A stretch of DNA of 64,000 nt from Diphasiastrum complanatum. Lineage: Eukaryota; Streptophyta; Lycopodiopsida; Lycopodiales; Lycopodiaceae. Made by a program: the position numbers and the translations under genes. Below are positions 1 through 10,679 of the stretch, in pieces. The notes below the pieces were generated by a model that had not been told where the DNA came from, searched no databases, and worked only from the letters and a program-made list of their open reading frames with translations. Where the stretch lies: NCBI GenBank assembly GCA_029204225.1, contig CM055110.1:3228686-3292685 (forward strand), given 5' to 3'. The first letter of the stretch is position 1, and each line of letters begins with the position of its first letter.

Positions 1-230
1 TACTTGCTTACCCTTTTGGTCAGGTTATGAAAGGATTAGCCACATCTATCAATGGTTTGGATGAGCTTCTATCTCTAGAGCATGCTAGAATAGTTTCTAC
101 TCAAAAATCAAGAATTTTGCATGTGTAAAATTGATCTTTTGTAGGTCAAAACTCAATTTAGGTTTATGAACTTGAGGAATTCTGATTTCACACGTGGATT
201 ACTAGATTTGGGTGATTTTTGATGCATTAG
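1..230 (+). repeat. Copia 5' leader fragment (family A), left part
   Basis: This stretch matches, with substitutions, the untranslated leader that follows the primer-binding site of the family A Copia element at 14784-15010; both begin with a TTATGAAAGGA/TTATGAAGGAGG-type segment and share the CTAGAGCATGCTAGA motif. The match breaks at 230 and resumes at 4783, so this is the left half of a leader into which the element at 231-4782 inserted. No gene is present. Confidence 0.6.
226..230. repeat. Target-site duplication ATTAG, left copy
   Basis: ATTAG immediately precedes the TG start of the 5' LTR and is repeated at 4783-4787 directly after the CA end of the 3' LTR. This fixes the element borders and shows integration by a normal integrase. 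Confidence 0.85.
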
Positions 231-931
231 TGTGAAGAATTGCCGAAAATTGGCAAATCTAGCTTGATCAAAAACCATGTAGAATAGTGTAAATTGTGTA
301 CACAAGTGGGTCCCACACATGTGAGGCCATGATGCCACATGGGAAACCCATACTAATGTAGGTTAGGTCAAGTCAAGAGAGTTGGTCATGTCTATTTGGT
401 GGTCATCGCTACTTTATAGGACCTACACCTAAGTTTAAGGTGAAAATTTGACCAACTAGATACCTACCAAGCATAACTCTAGGAAATAGACTAGGGTTTC
501 ATTTTAGGTCAAGGAAAGTGAGTTAACTTCCTTATCACATGCTGGAAATCCACATAACTTCAAGAAGGAAGTCGAATTTGCTATGTGATCCCTCTCTCCA
601 TAGTGAGAAGATAGAAAATTTTTGGAGCTCATTGGCAATCTCAAGCTAGTTCACTATGTACATTGAGTTTTTGTGATCCAAATGCAACCAAATCAATTTC
701 TACTTGTTTTTAAGCTTGAAGGTCATGCTACAGCCTGTAGTACACATGTTTGGTCTCAGATTTCAATTTTGATCAATGCTTTTGACCATTAATGCTTGTT
801 GTTTGTCAAATTGCCAATCTAGATCAACTTTTTTGTGTCTAGTTTTCTGATAGATTGCTAAGCAAGCATTCAATCACTCTTGTGGATCTTTTGTAGATAC
901 ATTTATGGTCCTAAAGTACAGTACTTTCACA
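231..931 (+). repeat. 5' LTR of TR-GAG-like element
   Basis: It begins TGTGAAGAATTG and ends CTTTCACA, giving TGTGAA/TTCACA inverted ends. It matches 4082-4782 along its full 701 bp with a few percent of scattered differences by eye. The 5' LTR would supply promoter and transcription start; I see no sure TATA box. Confidence 0.9.
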
Positions 932-943
932 TGGTATCAGAGC
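932..943 (+). promoter_or_regulatory. Primer-binding site (initiator Met-tRNA)
   Basis: TGGTATCAGAGC directly abuts the LTR end. This is the usual plant Copia primer-binding site, complementary to the 3' end of initiator Met-tRNA, and primes minus-strand cDNA synthesis. Confidence 0.9.
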
Positions 944-1350
944 CAAGTACAAGAGCATAAGCCATTGATTAGCAAGTTTTGGTGCTAAAAACTAGTCTTG
1001 AGAGGGCAAGCTAGAATCTTGATTTTGGTGAGGAGATTTGATCCCAAACTTGGTAGGGGTCCAAATCCGTACTGTCCACATGTGTGGGCACCTCTGAACC
1101 TGCATTTAATGCATGGTATTCATTTGATCCAAAAAAATTCAATTTGTGAGCTATTGGTGTAATTTTTGGTGGAGATCCTAGGATAATCTACCAAGATCAT
1201 TTGCCATTGATTAGATTTGAATTTGTTTCATGGAATCTAATTAATCTAGGCTGAGTTCAAGTCCTATTAAGGTTAAAAACAGGTCTTGAAAGTACACCAA
1301 GAAGGAAGAAAGAGATTAAGTCATTTTTTTGTCCAAAAATAGCCAAAATT

Positions 1351-1695
1351 GGCAAGATTTGATTGTAAGTAGATTTCACATCATCTTATCTTCATTCCAA
1401 CTTTGTGAGGGAGTGCTAGAACTGAGATTATAAGTCCATTTGTTGGATTAGAAATCTAATTTGAGTGAAAAACTACAAGAGAGAGACCTTAGTGAGTTTC
1501 TAGAGACAATAAAATCCATTTCTTGGCAAGATTTGTTTGAAAGTAGTTTTCACTTCATCTTATCTTCATTCCAGCTTTGTGAGGGAGTGATAGAACTATG
1601 ATTATAAGTCCATTTGTTGGATTAGAAATCAAATTTGAGTGAAACACTGCAAGTGTGAGACCTTTGTGAGTTTCAAGTCAATCAAATCTATTTCT
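1351..1695 (+). repeat. Two tandem copies of a ~174-bp leader unit
   Basis: The unit starting GGCAAGATTTG at 1351 recurs at 1525, and the copies stay alignable through CTTTGTGAGGGAGTG and AAGTCCATTTGTTGGATT. The duplication lies in the untranslated leader upstream of gag. Its function is unknown; it could hold a packaging or dimerisation signal, but this is speculation. Confidence 0.8.
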
Positions 1696-1718
1696 TGTTT
1701 GTAGAAGTCACTAGTAAG

Positions 1719-3871
1719 ATGGGATCTGCTGGAGCATACCTTCTAGAAGCTAGTGAGAGGTTGAATTCTACAGATTATGCTATTTGGAAGGTTAGAATGG
1801 AGTCACTCTTAGAGCTCCAAGACCTTTATGAGATCTTGATTGAAGATGAAGATGAACCTCTAGACAAGAGTTAGCTAGATACAAGAAGAGATCTAGGCTT
1901 GCACTTCATTGTGTGAAGATGAATGTGAGCAATGATTTGTTGAGAGAAGTATCAGCTTGTACTAATGCTAAAGAGGTTTGGGAGTCTTTAAAATCAATCT
2001 ATGAGTCTAGCAACACTTCTAGAGTTCTTATGCTTAGAAATCAAATTTTGCAAAGCATGAGGAGAAGTGAGGAGAGTGCACAAGATTATGTACTCAGAAT
2101 CAAGTCTCTAAATAGGGAGTTGGCTTCCATTGGAGAGAAGATTCATGATGGAGAGCTTGTACAAATTGTCCTTAATGGTCTAGGAGACGACTTTGCAAAT
2201 TTGGTCCAAAGTTTTGCCATCCAAGACACTTTGCCAACTATAGACAAACTTCACAGTGTATTAGTGGCTGAAGAGTGTAGGATGCTCCATGCAAAATCTA
2301 GGATGAGTTCCTTGTCGTTGCAGGATGGTGATGAGAAAGCCAATTTGTCATTCAAGGGCAAAAAGAAGACCAATGGAAAGAAGAAGCATCCAAAGGAGGC
2401 CAAAGAAGAGGATGATGCATGAAGCTCAAAGGACAAGTCAAAGCAAAAATGTTTCTTTTGTGGAAAGAAGGGGCATTATGCATCTGAATGCTACAAGAGG
2501 CTAAGAGCACAAGTGGAGGAGGACAAACAAGGAAACCTTGCAAAGGAGGAGGAGGAGGATGAAGTAGATGTATTCTTGATGGCATCTACATACTCACCAA
2601 CAAGCAATAGCAATTCAAGAGACAATTGGTGGATCGACAGTGGGGCTAGCTCTCACATGTCTTGTGAAAAGGACTTTTTCTCAACCTTACACTCATTCAA
2701 TGATGCTAAAAAGTTTGTCTTTACTGCAAATGATGAAGAGTGTAGGATAGATGGTGTTGGCACCATATCCTTGTGTCTAGAATCCTCAAAATGCATGGAT
2801 CTAGAAAATGTCCTTTATGTACCATCAATCACCAAGAATATGCTTAGTGTTGGTCTACTCTTAGAAAGTGGTTTGGATGTCCACTTTAAGCATGGTGTTT
2901 GTTTCATCTTGAAGAATAATGTTTGCATTGCAAAGGGATTTAAGCATGGAAGATTGTTTAAGTTGGAAGCTAGTGTTGCTTTTGAAAGAATGAGCTTGGC
3001 AAAGGAGGAGATCACTCAAGAGGAGATCTTGGCAAAGTGTGATTTTGCTTGCATTGAGGAGGAGCATCAAAAGGAGGAAGATCTTGAGGATCAGCCTCAA
3101 AGCATGAGAGTTCCAAGGGAGTCCTCAATGACAATGGCTGAGTCATCAAATTGCATGCAGATTGTCCATTCAAGTGTGCATCTTGCAAGGGTGGTGAGCA
3201 TTGGAGAGTCTACTATCTTTGAATACTTTTTGGAAAGTAGTAGTAGACATGAGGTGACTTGTTTCTTATCTTTAAGATCCATGGTGTTTATTACTTTGTA
3301 TGACAAGACAATGAAATGGGATGCTTTGAAATCTACATTTGTTGTTGATAAAGCAATTTCATTGTATAACTATTTTTGTAATAGTTTGAATAGAGTCATA
3401 AAAGATGAAACATCATTTGCTTTGGAAATCTTTGTGTCCACATGCTTTGTGCATGATCATTCCAATGTAAGGACCAAAGATTATCCTATTTCAATGATAG
3501 GAATAATGGTAGTGTTTTGCTCTTCAAGTAGAGATTGTAGAATCTACTTGTTTTCAGCCAAAGAATTTGTCAATGGTGGAAATGTGATCTTTCAAGAGTG
3601 GAAGATTTGTAAACTTGAAGAAGCACCTTTGGATCAACACCTTATTCAATTCATTGATGGTTTGGAGTCAAGTCAAGTGGAGGAGCAAGCTCAAGATCCG
3701 AGGACTCCAAGAAGAATCTTGAGTATCAAGATGGAGCCATCAAGGCTCAATCAAATGGATCAAGCAAGACAAGTTGTCTTTGGCAACATTATTTATGCAC
3801 TTAATATTTTAATTGATGTATCTTCAAGTGCACAAAATGACTTGGAATCCATGGCTTGGCATGATCTTTAG
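1719..3871 (+). pseudogene. Gag-protease with unrecognised C-terminal region
   Basis: Translation starts at the ATG at 1719 with the family A Gag N-terminus (YLLEASERLNSTDYAIWKV). A one-base deletion near 1871 shifts the frame; from 1913 one frame runs to 3871 with a single TGA at 2420-2422. That frame holds the UBN2-type Gag core, a CCHC zinc knuckle (C-x2-C-x4-H-x4-C, 2450-2491), the protease motif WWIDSGASSHM (Asp at 2636) and a Copia-like segment ending near LLESGLDVHF at about 2880. The remaining ~290 residues (from about 2990) are Glu-rich at first, then mixed. They contain no integrase HHCC or DDE motif, no YVDD and no RNase H motif. The end (about 3613-3871) is conserved in the second copy at 35517-35774. 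Gag should form the particle; the function of the tail is unknown. Confidence 0.75.
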
Positions 3872-4072
3872 TTTTGAAGTGTGCTACATGTATATAGATA
3901 CATTTATGGAACATCTTGTAAGGGATCCTCTAAGAGGTGGTGAAAGATCCTTCATGGACATCATTCTCTATTGGAGTCTCAAAAGTTCCTTGTTTGTAGC
4001 TGGATTTTTTAGAAACTTCTAAAAGCTTTCATTCATCTATCAAGAGAGTTGTAAATAGATCAAGCTAAATTT

Positions 4073-4081
4073 GAGGAGGAG
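4073..4081 (+). promoter_or_regulatory. Polypurine tract
   Basis: GAGGAGGAG directly precedes the 3' LTR, the expected position of the plus-strand primer. The same tract precedes the 3' LTR of the second copy at about 40697-40705. Confidence 0.8.
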
Positions 4082-4782
4082 TGTGAAGAATTGCCGAAAA
4101 TTGGCAAATCTAGCTTGATCAAAAACCATGTAGAATAGTGTAAATTGTGTACACAAGTGGGTCCCACACATGTGAGGCCATGATGCCACATGGGAAACCC
4201 ATCCTAATGTAGGTTAGGTCAATTCAAGAGAGTTGGTCATGTCTATTTGGTGGTCATCCCTACTTTATAGGACCTACACCTAAGTTTAAGGTGAAAATTT
4301 GACCAACTAGCTACCTACCAAGCATAACTCTAGGAAATAGACTAGGGTTTCATTTTAGGTCAAGGAGAGTGAGTTAACTTCCTTATTACATGCTGGAAAT
4401 CCACCTAACTTCAAGAAGGAAGTCGAATATGCTATGTATTCCCTCTCTCCATAGTGAGAAGATAGAAAATTTTTGGAGCTCATTGGCAATCTCAAGCTAG
4501 TTCACTATGTACATTGAGTTTTTGTGATCCAAATGAGACCAAATCAATTTCTACTTGTTTCTCAGGTTGAAGGCCGTACTACAGCCTGTAGTACACACGT
4601 GTGGGCTCGGATTTCAATGTTTATCAATGCTTTTGATTGTTAGTGCTTGTTGTTTGTCAAATTGCCAATCTAGATCAACTTTTTTGTGTCTAGTTTTTTG
4701 ATAGATTGTTAAGCAAGCATCCAATCACTCTTGTGGATCTTTTGTAGATCCATTTATGGTCCTAAATTACAGTACTTTCACA
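4082..4782 (+). repeat. 3' LTR of TR-GAG-like element
   Basis: It is 701 bp, TG...CA, colinear with 231-931, and followed directly by ATTAG. Differences from the 5' LTR are scattered point changes, several of them clustered near 4570-4640. Confidence 0.9.
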
Positions 4783-4955
4783 ATTAGGAAGTCTCATTAG
4801 AGGCTACAAGATTCTATATCAAGTTTTAGGCAATTGCATGTAGAATTTGGAAGATCCAATTTTTTGTGATTTTGTCACATTTCAATCTTAGAAAGTGGCA
4901 AGATCAATTAGATTGTGTGTGGATCATAGGTTGATCAAGAATTCTTCATTCTCAT
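4783..4955 (+). repeat. Copia leader (family A), right part
   Basis: After the target duplication, the sequence continues the leader interrupted at 230. It is similar to 15010-15215, including a GTTTCAATCTTAG-type segment and GGATCATAGGTTG. It ends near 4955, where antisense family B gag begins. Confidence 0.55.
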
Positions 4956-5296
4956 TCTGAGGGTGAAGAATTTCTTCCTCAAATAAAGCTTGGAAGTAAC
5001 GTCTCTAATGTCGTAGAGAGTTGCTAGGATGTCCCATGCATCCTTAGCCATCTGAGCAGCATGTATGTGGCTGATCTGAGTATCCTTGATATTGAGAGTG
5101 ATCATGGCAAATGCTTTGCCATCTCTCAGTTCTCACTTGGTGATGATGGCTGCATCACCTTTTGGTTTGAGCTCTGTGCCATCAACGATGTCCACAATTC
5201 TTTGGCTAGAAGTATAACCTTCATCTTGAATTTCCAGAAATGGTAATTATCTCGATCGATTTTGTCAATGAGAGATGAACTGGATGATGGATCCAT
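4956..5296 (-). pseudogene. Copia Gag N-terminal fragment (family B)
   Basis: The minus strand starts at the ATG at 5296 (MDPSSSS...) and shows WKFKMKVILLAKELW, the start of a UBN2-type Gag. It matches the better preserved gag at 53861-54203. A frameshift around 5190 and stops break it, and it ends near 4956 at the equivalent of the FTLRMF segment. The 5' LTR of this element is just upstream on the minus strand (5440-6347). Confidence 0.75.
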
Positions 5297-5439
5297 TCTG
5301 GTTGAACGAGGTTGTTGGTAGAAACAACGACTGTCGGAATATTGTTGGTTGCGTGTTTGCTAGAAAGAAGTCTTGATAGAAACAAGACAGATAATCCTCA
5401 GTAGAAATGCAGATTACTAAAATGCCTGTTCTGATACCA

Positions 5440-6347
5440 TGTCAAAAAACAGCGGGACGAGTGAGCGGCAGCAGAAGCTCGAGGATTGTGCACGTGTAGG
5501 AACAGAAACGCAACAGTTAGCAGTAGAATTTTTCAAGTAGAAGAATTCATATAGAATGTGCAAATGAACGACATAGTAGTGAGACAAAAATTGCACTTTG
5601 ATGAAAATATCAACTATGAGTACAATAGCTTGAAGTTATAACTTCAGCTTGCTGAGCGTGATAACGTTGACTACAGATAAAAAACTCTGATTGAAAGAGA
5701 GTTTCAACTAACTCAATTAACTCTTACATAGCTTGAATTAACTAATATATAGATTTACAAGTGTCAAGAAAAAAAATATCTTATAAGTCTTTAATGCTAT
5801 TTATGCCAGTCTTTGCATATGTACAAAGTTGGTAACCGCCAACTGCCTTTGGGATGTTTGGTTGTCCAGCTGTTTTTAGGGTTGTTGATAAGTTGGCGAC
5901 GTCGGTTAGCCAATGTAGCAAAACACGAAAAATCCGAAAAACCCGAAGGTGCCCTTAGACTGAAGGCAATGAAGAAGGCGAAGGTGCCTTAGATTTAAAG
6001 ACAACAAAAAGGTGAAAAAAGAGAAGTGCCTTAAAAATGATTTCTAAGGCATTCTGTTCACTTGGCCAGTGTGTCGCATTTTTTTGCTATGGAACGAAAA
6101 AGATGAGAAGGAGAAAGTGCCCTAAAAATGATTTCTAAGGCATTCTGGCCACTTTGCCAGTGTGTCGCATTTTTCACTAAGGAGCGAAAAAGACAAAAAA
6201 GGAGAAGGTATCTGAGAATGATTTCTAAGCCACAAGAAATCTCAAGGAAAAAAATGTGAAGGCTCGAAAATATGTTGTCGGCTTTCGTTTTTCAGGATGC
6301 TCATTACTTGAATGATTTGTTTAAGGCTGAGCATAAGAAATCTAACA
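5440..6347 (-). repeat. Family B Copia 5' LTR (minus)
   Basis: On the plus strand it runs TGTCAAAAAACAG...AAATCTAACA, with TGT/ACA ends. GATACCA, the reverse complement of the Met-tRNA primer-binding site, lies directly before 5440, so this is the 5' LTR of a minus-strand element. It is related to LTRs at 18048-18927 and 54346-55324. Inside are repeated short units around an AAGGTGCCTTA core. Confidence 0.85.
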
Positions 6348-7195
6348 GCTTGTCTCTAGATTTGATGCATCAGTAGGATTTCGAAGCTTATTATTAACTA
6401 GAAAAGATCAAAATGTAAAGTGAACCATGCTAATTCTTCTGCTTAGATCATAAGATTAGATGTGGATTTGTGGTATCCATCTGATAGGCATGTCAGTCAT
6501 CTTGTATGGATTATAGGACAGCTAGATGATCAAAGGATCTCTAGAATATCATATAAGATGGTTAAGGGTTTTTTGGAAGGAAAAGTTGATGGTATGGGAC
6601 ATCAGTAATTTTGGAAAGGGAATTCTAGGACTGTAAAGATATGATGATGAATGGTGTATTTTAGTACCTAGTCGTGGTATGGGAAAAAGAAAATCGTTTG
6701 ATCAAATGTGGAGTATTTTAGAAAATTTTGAGGTTTAATCTAGATTACAATGTGGTATCTCATTATTTACAAAATCAGAGGCTCTCAAAATCTATTTCTC
6801 GCTTACTTAATTAATCCTTTACTTCTTAATAATTTCTCAAATATAAGACATCAGATTGGTTTATATGAATTCTTTCCAACATGAAGTTATTCTTCTGAAA
6901 GACTGTTATGTCATATAAATTACTACTTGTGTGAATAGACTTGGAATTTGGATAAATTATAAGGTTATAGTATTTCAATTTCTTAAACCTTGAATATCCC
7001 TTTGTGCATGAATGGATTTGTAGTGGCCTAGTCATTATAGATTTCCACAAAATCAAGAAATTAAGTAGTATAAAAGGTTTGATCATTCCCCAACAGAGAG
7101 AATAATTTCTTCTTTTGTATGATAAGTATATGCAAGAAGGCAAATGGAATATGATATGTAATATTCACAATCAATACTACAACAACATATCTGGT
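6348..7195. other. No recognisable gene
   Basis: AT-rich sequence flanking the LTR. A 105-codon open frame on the minus strand (6826-7143) has no recognisable domain and biased low-complexity composition. I see no LTR, terminal repeat or RNA gene. Confidence 0.5.
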
Positions 7196-7460
7196 TATCC
7201 AAAGATATTTGGATAAAAATTGGCATTTAGAAACACCAATGGTGAAACGATTTGGTCAACCTCTGTGATGATAAAGATTACTTTATCTTTCAGATTCTCA
7301 GGATAATAGTAAGCAATCAGATCAGACATCAACTAGCAAATAGATTCATCAAACATAATCGAATTGGCTAATGATTCCTCTAAATCAAATACAGTGAATT
7401 AGTTCTTATCACAGGAAGCAAACATTGTTTTAGCGCATCAAACAAGTTCATTATCTAAAC
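7196..7460 (-). pseudogene. Unrecognised degraded coding-like stretch
   Basis: One minus-strand frame reads protein-like across about 80 codons (for example FDLEESLANSIMFDES and AYYYPENLKDKVIFIITE) with two or three in-frame stops. Composition is unlike the random frames around it. I do not recognise the family; it may be an old pol fragment or a captured host exon. Confidence 0.25.
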
Positions 7461-8037
7461 GCACACCTCATTCAGAATTGAAAGAAGTTCTACTTATAGT
7501 TATGCTTAATAGCTTTAGCTAATTCCCTGCACACATTAGTTAGAATTGTTGCTCACTGGTGACGCCTCGAAATCCACGTTAGAGTGACTGAAATTGAGCA
7601 AGACATGAGAAATATGTGTGATGTAGATGGCAGAGCGAAAGAATGCTCAAGCTTAGAGAAACTAGCTCTCTTCTCTCTCTATTGATACTCAAATCTGTGC
7701 AAATGCTTATGTACAATGGCGTGAAGTGTCAACCTTATAGGAACGATCACCAGCCTCAATGTCATTTACCAACCGTTAAGATGTTCGTTGAGATATGCTA
7801 ATGCGTCTCTACAGAACGTTGCACAAAACATCACGAGTTCTAACCTAATTGTGAATTTACAAAGTGCAAATAGGCCTTTACATGAATTTAGGCACTATAG
7901 CATATTTACATGTATAAAAATTGAAATTTTTTATAATATAAACAATAATTTTGGATAATGTGGGATTATGAGGCTCCACATATCCCCTTCCTCAGCTGTG
8001 CAGCGGCTCGCAAACAAACTGCTTACATTCTCCTTTG
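7461..8037. other. No recognisable gene
   Basis: Mixed sequence with a short CTCTCTTCTCTCTCT tract near 7666-7680 and an AT-rich stretch at 7915-7955. Possibly an undelimited LTR or flank of an old element; neither terminal repeats nor a primer site was found. Confidence 0.4.
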
Positions 8038-8286
8038 TCACTTCCTGCTGGCTGGCTTTCTATGGAAAATAGCTTTTGCTCGGGCTTTATTTTCTTCATT
8101 GGCTTGTTCTAGGGTCATCCCTTTTGTAGCAAGGAAGTAATTGTTTTTTTGGTTGTAATCTTCCTGAAATGATAAATTCGGATAACCTCCCAATCCGCAA
8201 TTTCTCAATGGTGCAAGGGGGTTGTCAATCATTGTATTATTTACAAGATGAGTGTACCAACTATCCTCAGACTTTGTGCTTTCCAT
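8038..8286 (-). CDS. Unrecognised 82-codon open frame
   Basis: Begins MESTKSEDSWYTHLV and ends in a Lys/Arg-rich segment (EENKARAKAIFHRKPASRK). There are no domain or membrane signatures. It lies downstream (minus sense) of the TNPA-like gene at 8652-9770 and could be a further exon of the same mobile element, but I see no clean splice acceptor linking it. Chance or pseudogenic origin is possible. Confidence 0.3.
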   Translation of the reverse strand: MESTKSEDSWYTHLVNNTMIDNPLAPLRNCGLGGYPNLSFQEDYNQKNNYFLATKGMTLEQANEENKARAKAIFHRKPASRK

Positions 8287-8335
8287 TGCTTTCTATTATG
8301 CATTCTAGCATGCAAATCATGTGCTAAAATACATA

Positions 8336-8492
8336 CATTGCATTGAATTCATCAATAGATACATTTGCATTCCATAGATGTGCATTAAATAGACTATACA
8401 TTGCATTGAATACATCAATAGATAAATTTGCATTCAATAGATGTACATTCAATAGATGTGCATTCAATAGACTATACATTTGCATTCATGAA
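8336..8492. repeat. Imperfect ~62-77 bp tandem repeat
   Basis: Units begin CATTGCATTGAATTCATC at 8336, CATTGCATTGAATACATC at 8399 and a partial copy at about 8476. Within units, a shorter GCATTCAATAGATGT motif repeats. An open frame over this array (8343-8561) is a by-product of the repeat. Confidence 0.7.
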
Positions 8493-8651
8493 TTAAAAAT
8501 ATATGCATTAAAATTTTTTACAAGAATGATGTGGTGCCAAAACATTATATTGATTGATTAAAAAAAAAAATACATTGATGAGAAAATAAATTCTCCCTTC
8601 CTACATTGCCTTCTACAAGGTCTTACATTTAGCTTAAAAACCTCTACTCAT

Positions 8652-9770
8652 CATCACTTCCTCCCTCCTTGCCATCCTTCGTCTTGTAGGTGTACATTGG
8701 TGTCCACATCTTCAAACTCCCCTTCGCTCTCATTCACGTTCTCTTCCACATTTTGCTCTTCAAAATTTTCTACATTTTCTTCCACATCATAAACGCTTGA
8801 AGTTGTAGAGCCTCTCTACAAAATAGAATCAAAGATTCGATTAAATTGAGATTAAACTTACTTGTAAACCACAAAGTAAACAATCACAAAACAATAAAGG
8901 TTAAGAGTTTACAATTGAAAACAATCCATGAGATTCCATAAAAGCTTTAAGGCCGACATATCCATGATCGTAACCTTGTTTGTACTTCACGGTGGTCATG
9001 TGTCTTCCAAAATCACTAAGCTACATTCAACAAAAAAACATTGCTAAAAAACATTAACAATCTCACTAAAAAAATAGAATCATAGTAAAAAATATTGCAC
9101 TTACAAATTGGGCCTCTAGATTCCCCTTCCTCCCGATCCCAAGTGACTTTGCCATGTTTTAAGAGCTTCTCGGCAGCAACGCTACGTTGTTGTTCATACT
9201 TTTGGAGATTGTTTGCAACAATTCCTCTTTCACCTTCCTCCAATCCCTTTTGGAGCACCATCCAGGCTTCGTGGGATTCTTGGGATTCCTCACGACTCTT
9301 CTCATCAATTGCCTTTTGTTTCAAATCCAAAGGCACATTGTATTCAAGGCCCAAGTCCTACTAAAAGCATTGGATTGAGGGAATTCAGAATATAACTCTC
9401 TATTATTTTATTTTTGTCTTCAAGCGATTGGGAGGACCAATCGATCATGTAATCTTTACCAAAATATAAAGCAACTAAATCACGCAAATGGGCATGAACT
9501 ACATTGCCACGCGTATTTTTTATAACTCCACGTGGATTAAGATCATAATACACACTACACGATTCCTGGGAAGGGGCATCTTCAGAAGCTCTTCTCTCAG
9601 ATGATTCACCCGAAGAAGATAACACAAGATTTTTGATTCTATCTCTTTGTTGAGGAGATAGATTCTCAAACCACTCTTGATTATATTCTTCGGGATCCTC
9701 ACGAGCTCTTCTCCTAGATGGTCTCCCACGTGACCTTCCACATGACCTACCACTTGAAGTTATTGTAGCA
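8652..9770 (-). pseudogene. TNPA-like CACTA accessory protein gene (degraded copy)
   Basis: Minus-strand exons can be read as follows. From about 9770 to 9365 there is an Arg/Ser-rich start, then WFENLSPQQRDRIKNLVLSS and YYDLNPRGVIKNTRGNVV. From 9362 to about 9100 there is a helical Glu/Lys/Gln-rich segment. At 9020-8920 there is SDFGRHMTTVKYKQGYDHGY, and at 8820-8652 an acidic tail ending GWQGGRK and a stop. The order and local sequence parallel the gene at 31098-32089 (LYESLTPEQKTQLQSML, YYDVDPQGNIIANRKGRVV, ADYGRLPTKEEYEYAYMESY). The region after LEDKNK is missing. The resemblance to TNPA/Transposase_24-type plant proteins is by general pattern only. Confidence 0.45.
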
Positions 9771-10679
9771 AAGAAAAACTTTAAAAGTTAGAAAGTAGTG
9801 GAAAATGGGAGTAAAAGAATAGTGAAGACTATTAGATTAGAAGAGTAAGCAATGACAAGAAAGCAATAGATCAATAGTAAGCAAGAACAAGCAAGATCAA
9901 TAGATCAAGCAATAGCAAGAGCAAGATCACTAGCAAGGAAGCAAGCAAGCAAGATCTATAGATTAGCAAAAACCTATAAAACTTGAAACCAAAAGAAGAG
10001 GAGTAAGAATGCTCGTGAAAATGTTGTTTTATTGGCATTCAAGTTTTGCATGGAATATCCACGCAAAAGTTATCCACGCGATTTTTTTTCCCCTCTCTTT
10101 ACACATGAGAGGGTCCCTCACATGGGCTTGCATGTTTTAAATGTCATTCAATATTCTTATAAGCTTTTCTAGATTTTATGAGAATATTTTATTCTAGGAT
10201 TTTACATAAAATATATTTTTTAATATGATGGAACATAAAAAAATCAATTAAAAGATCATTGTGGTAGTATTTAATTGTTAAAACTAGGTTTATATTGTTA
10301 TAAATTTTATTTTTCTTGAGATTTGACATACAAGCCAAAATCATGAGATAAGAAATAGTACATATTATTATTAAGCAAATAATTTGACAAGCTTTTTTAA
10401 GATTTTATGACATAATATTATGTCAAATCGGTGATGTCATAAAACATTTAGTTTATTAATAATCTAGGTGTCATAGATTTGATATAATTTGATGACATAA
10501 TTATATGGTCAAATAGAAAATTTTCGCTTTTGTCATGTGGCCTCTTAAGTGGTTGCATGGGGTCATTTAGATTCATGATCAAAAGTATTTATGTTATATT
10601 GAGGTCCTTAGTGATATGTGACCTACATGATATATTTTTTTAATTGTTGGTAACCTTATATGAAATCATAGTAATTAGT
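9771..10679. other. AT-rich spacer, no gene seen
   Basis: The first part (9840-9970) is built from variants of AGCAAGATCAATAGATC and AAGCAAGC, a simple imperfect repeat. The rest is AT-rich with no coding signal. It may include the upstream region of the TNPA-like gene and the flank of the Mutator-like gene. Confidence 0.5.

Larger units (their letters stand above)
231..4782 (+). mobile_element. Complete LTR element lacking integrase and RT (TR-GAG-like)
   Basis: The element has two 701-bp LTRs (231-931 and 4082-4782), a Met-tRNA primer-binding site directly after the 5' LTR, a purine tract directly before the 3' LTR and the 5-bp target duplication ATTAG on both sides (226-230, 4783-4787). 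The only long coding region, 1719-3871, gives Gag, a zinc knuckle and an aspartic protease, then about 290 residues that I cannot assign. There is no integrase, reverse transcriptase or RNase H. Plant terminal-repeat retrotransposons with only a GAG domain (TR-GAG) are known and depend on enzymes from other elements; this resembles them but also carries a protease and extra sequence. A second, broken copy lies at 34918-40909. Confidence 0.85.

Noticed and set aside
932-943. tRNA-like match (Met-tRNA 3' end)
   Set aside because: Only 12 bases adjoining an LTR: a primer-binding site, not a tRNA gene. No cloverleaf is present here or at the other primer sites.
231-4782. Reading the tail frame as a hidden RT in another frame
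   Set aside because: No YVDD-like, integrase DDE or RNase H motif was found in any of the three plus-strand frames between 2900 and 4080.
5061-5246. Plus-strand open frame MYVADLSILDIESDHGKC...
   Set aside because: It is the antisense shadow of minus-strand Copia Gag; the same holds for plus-strand frames at 19076-19412, 22138-22647 and 26131-26427.
8343-8561. Open frame with repeated NRCAFNRL-like words
   Set aside because: It is a by-product of the tandem repeat at 8336-8492.
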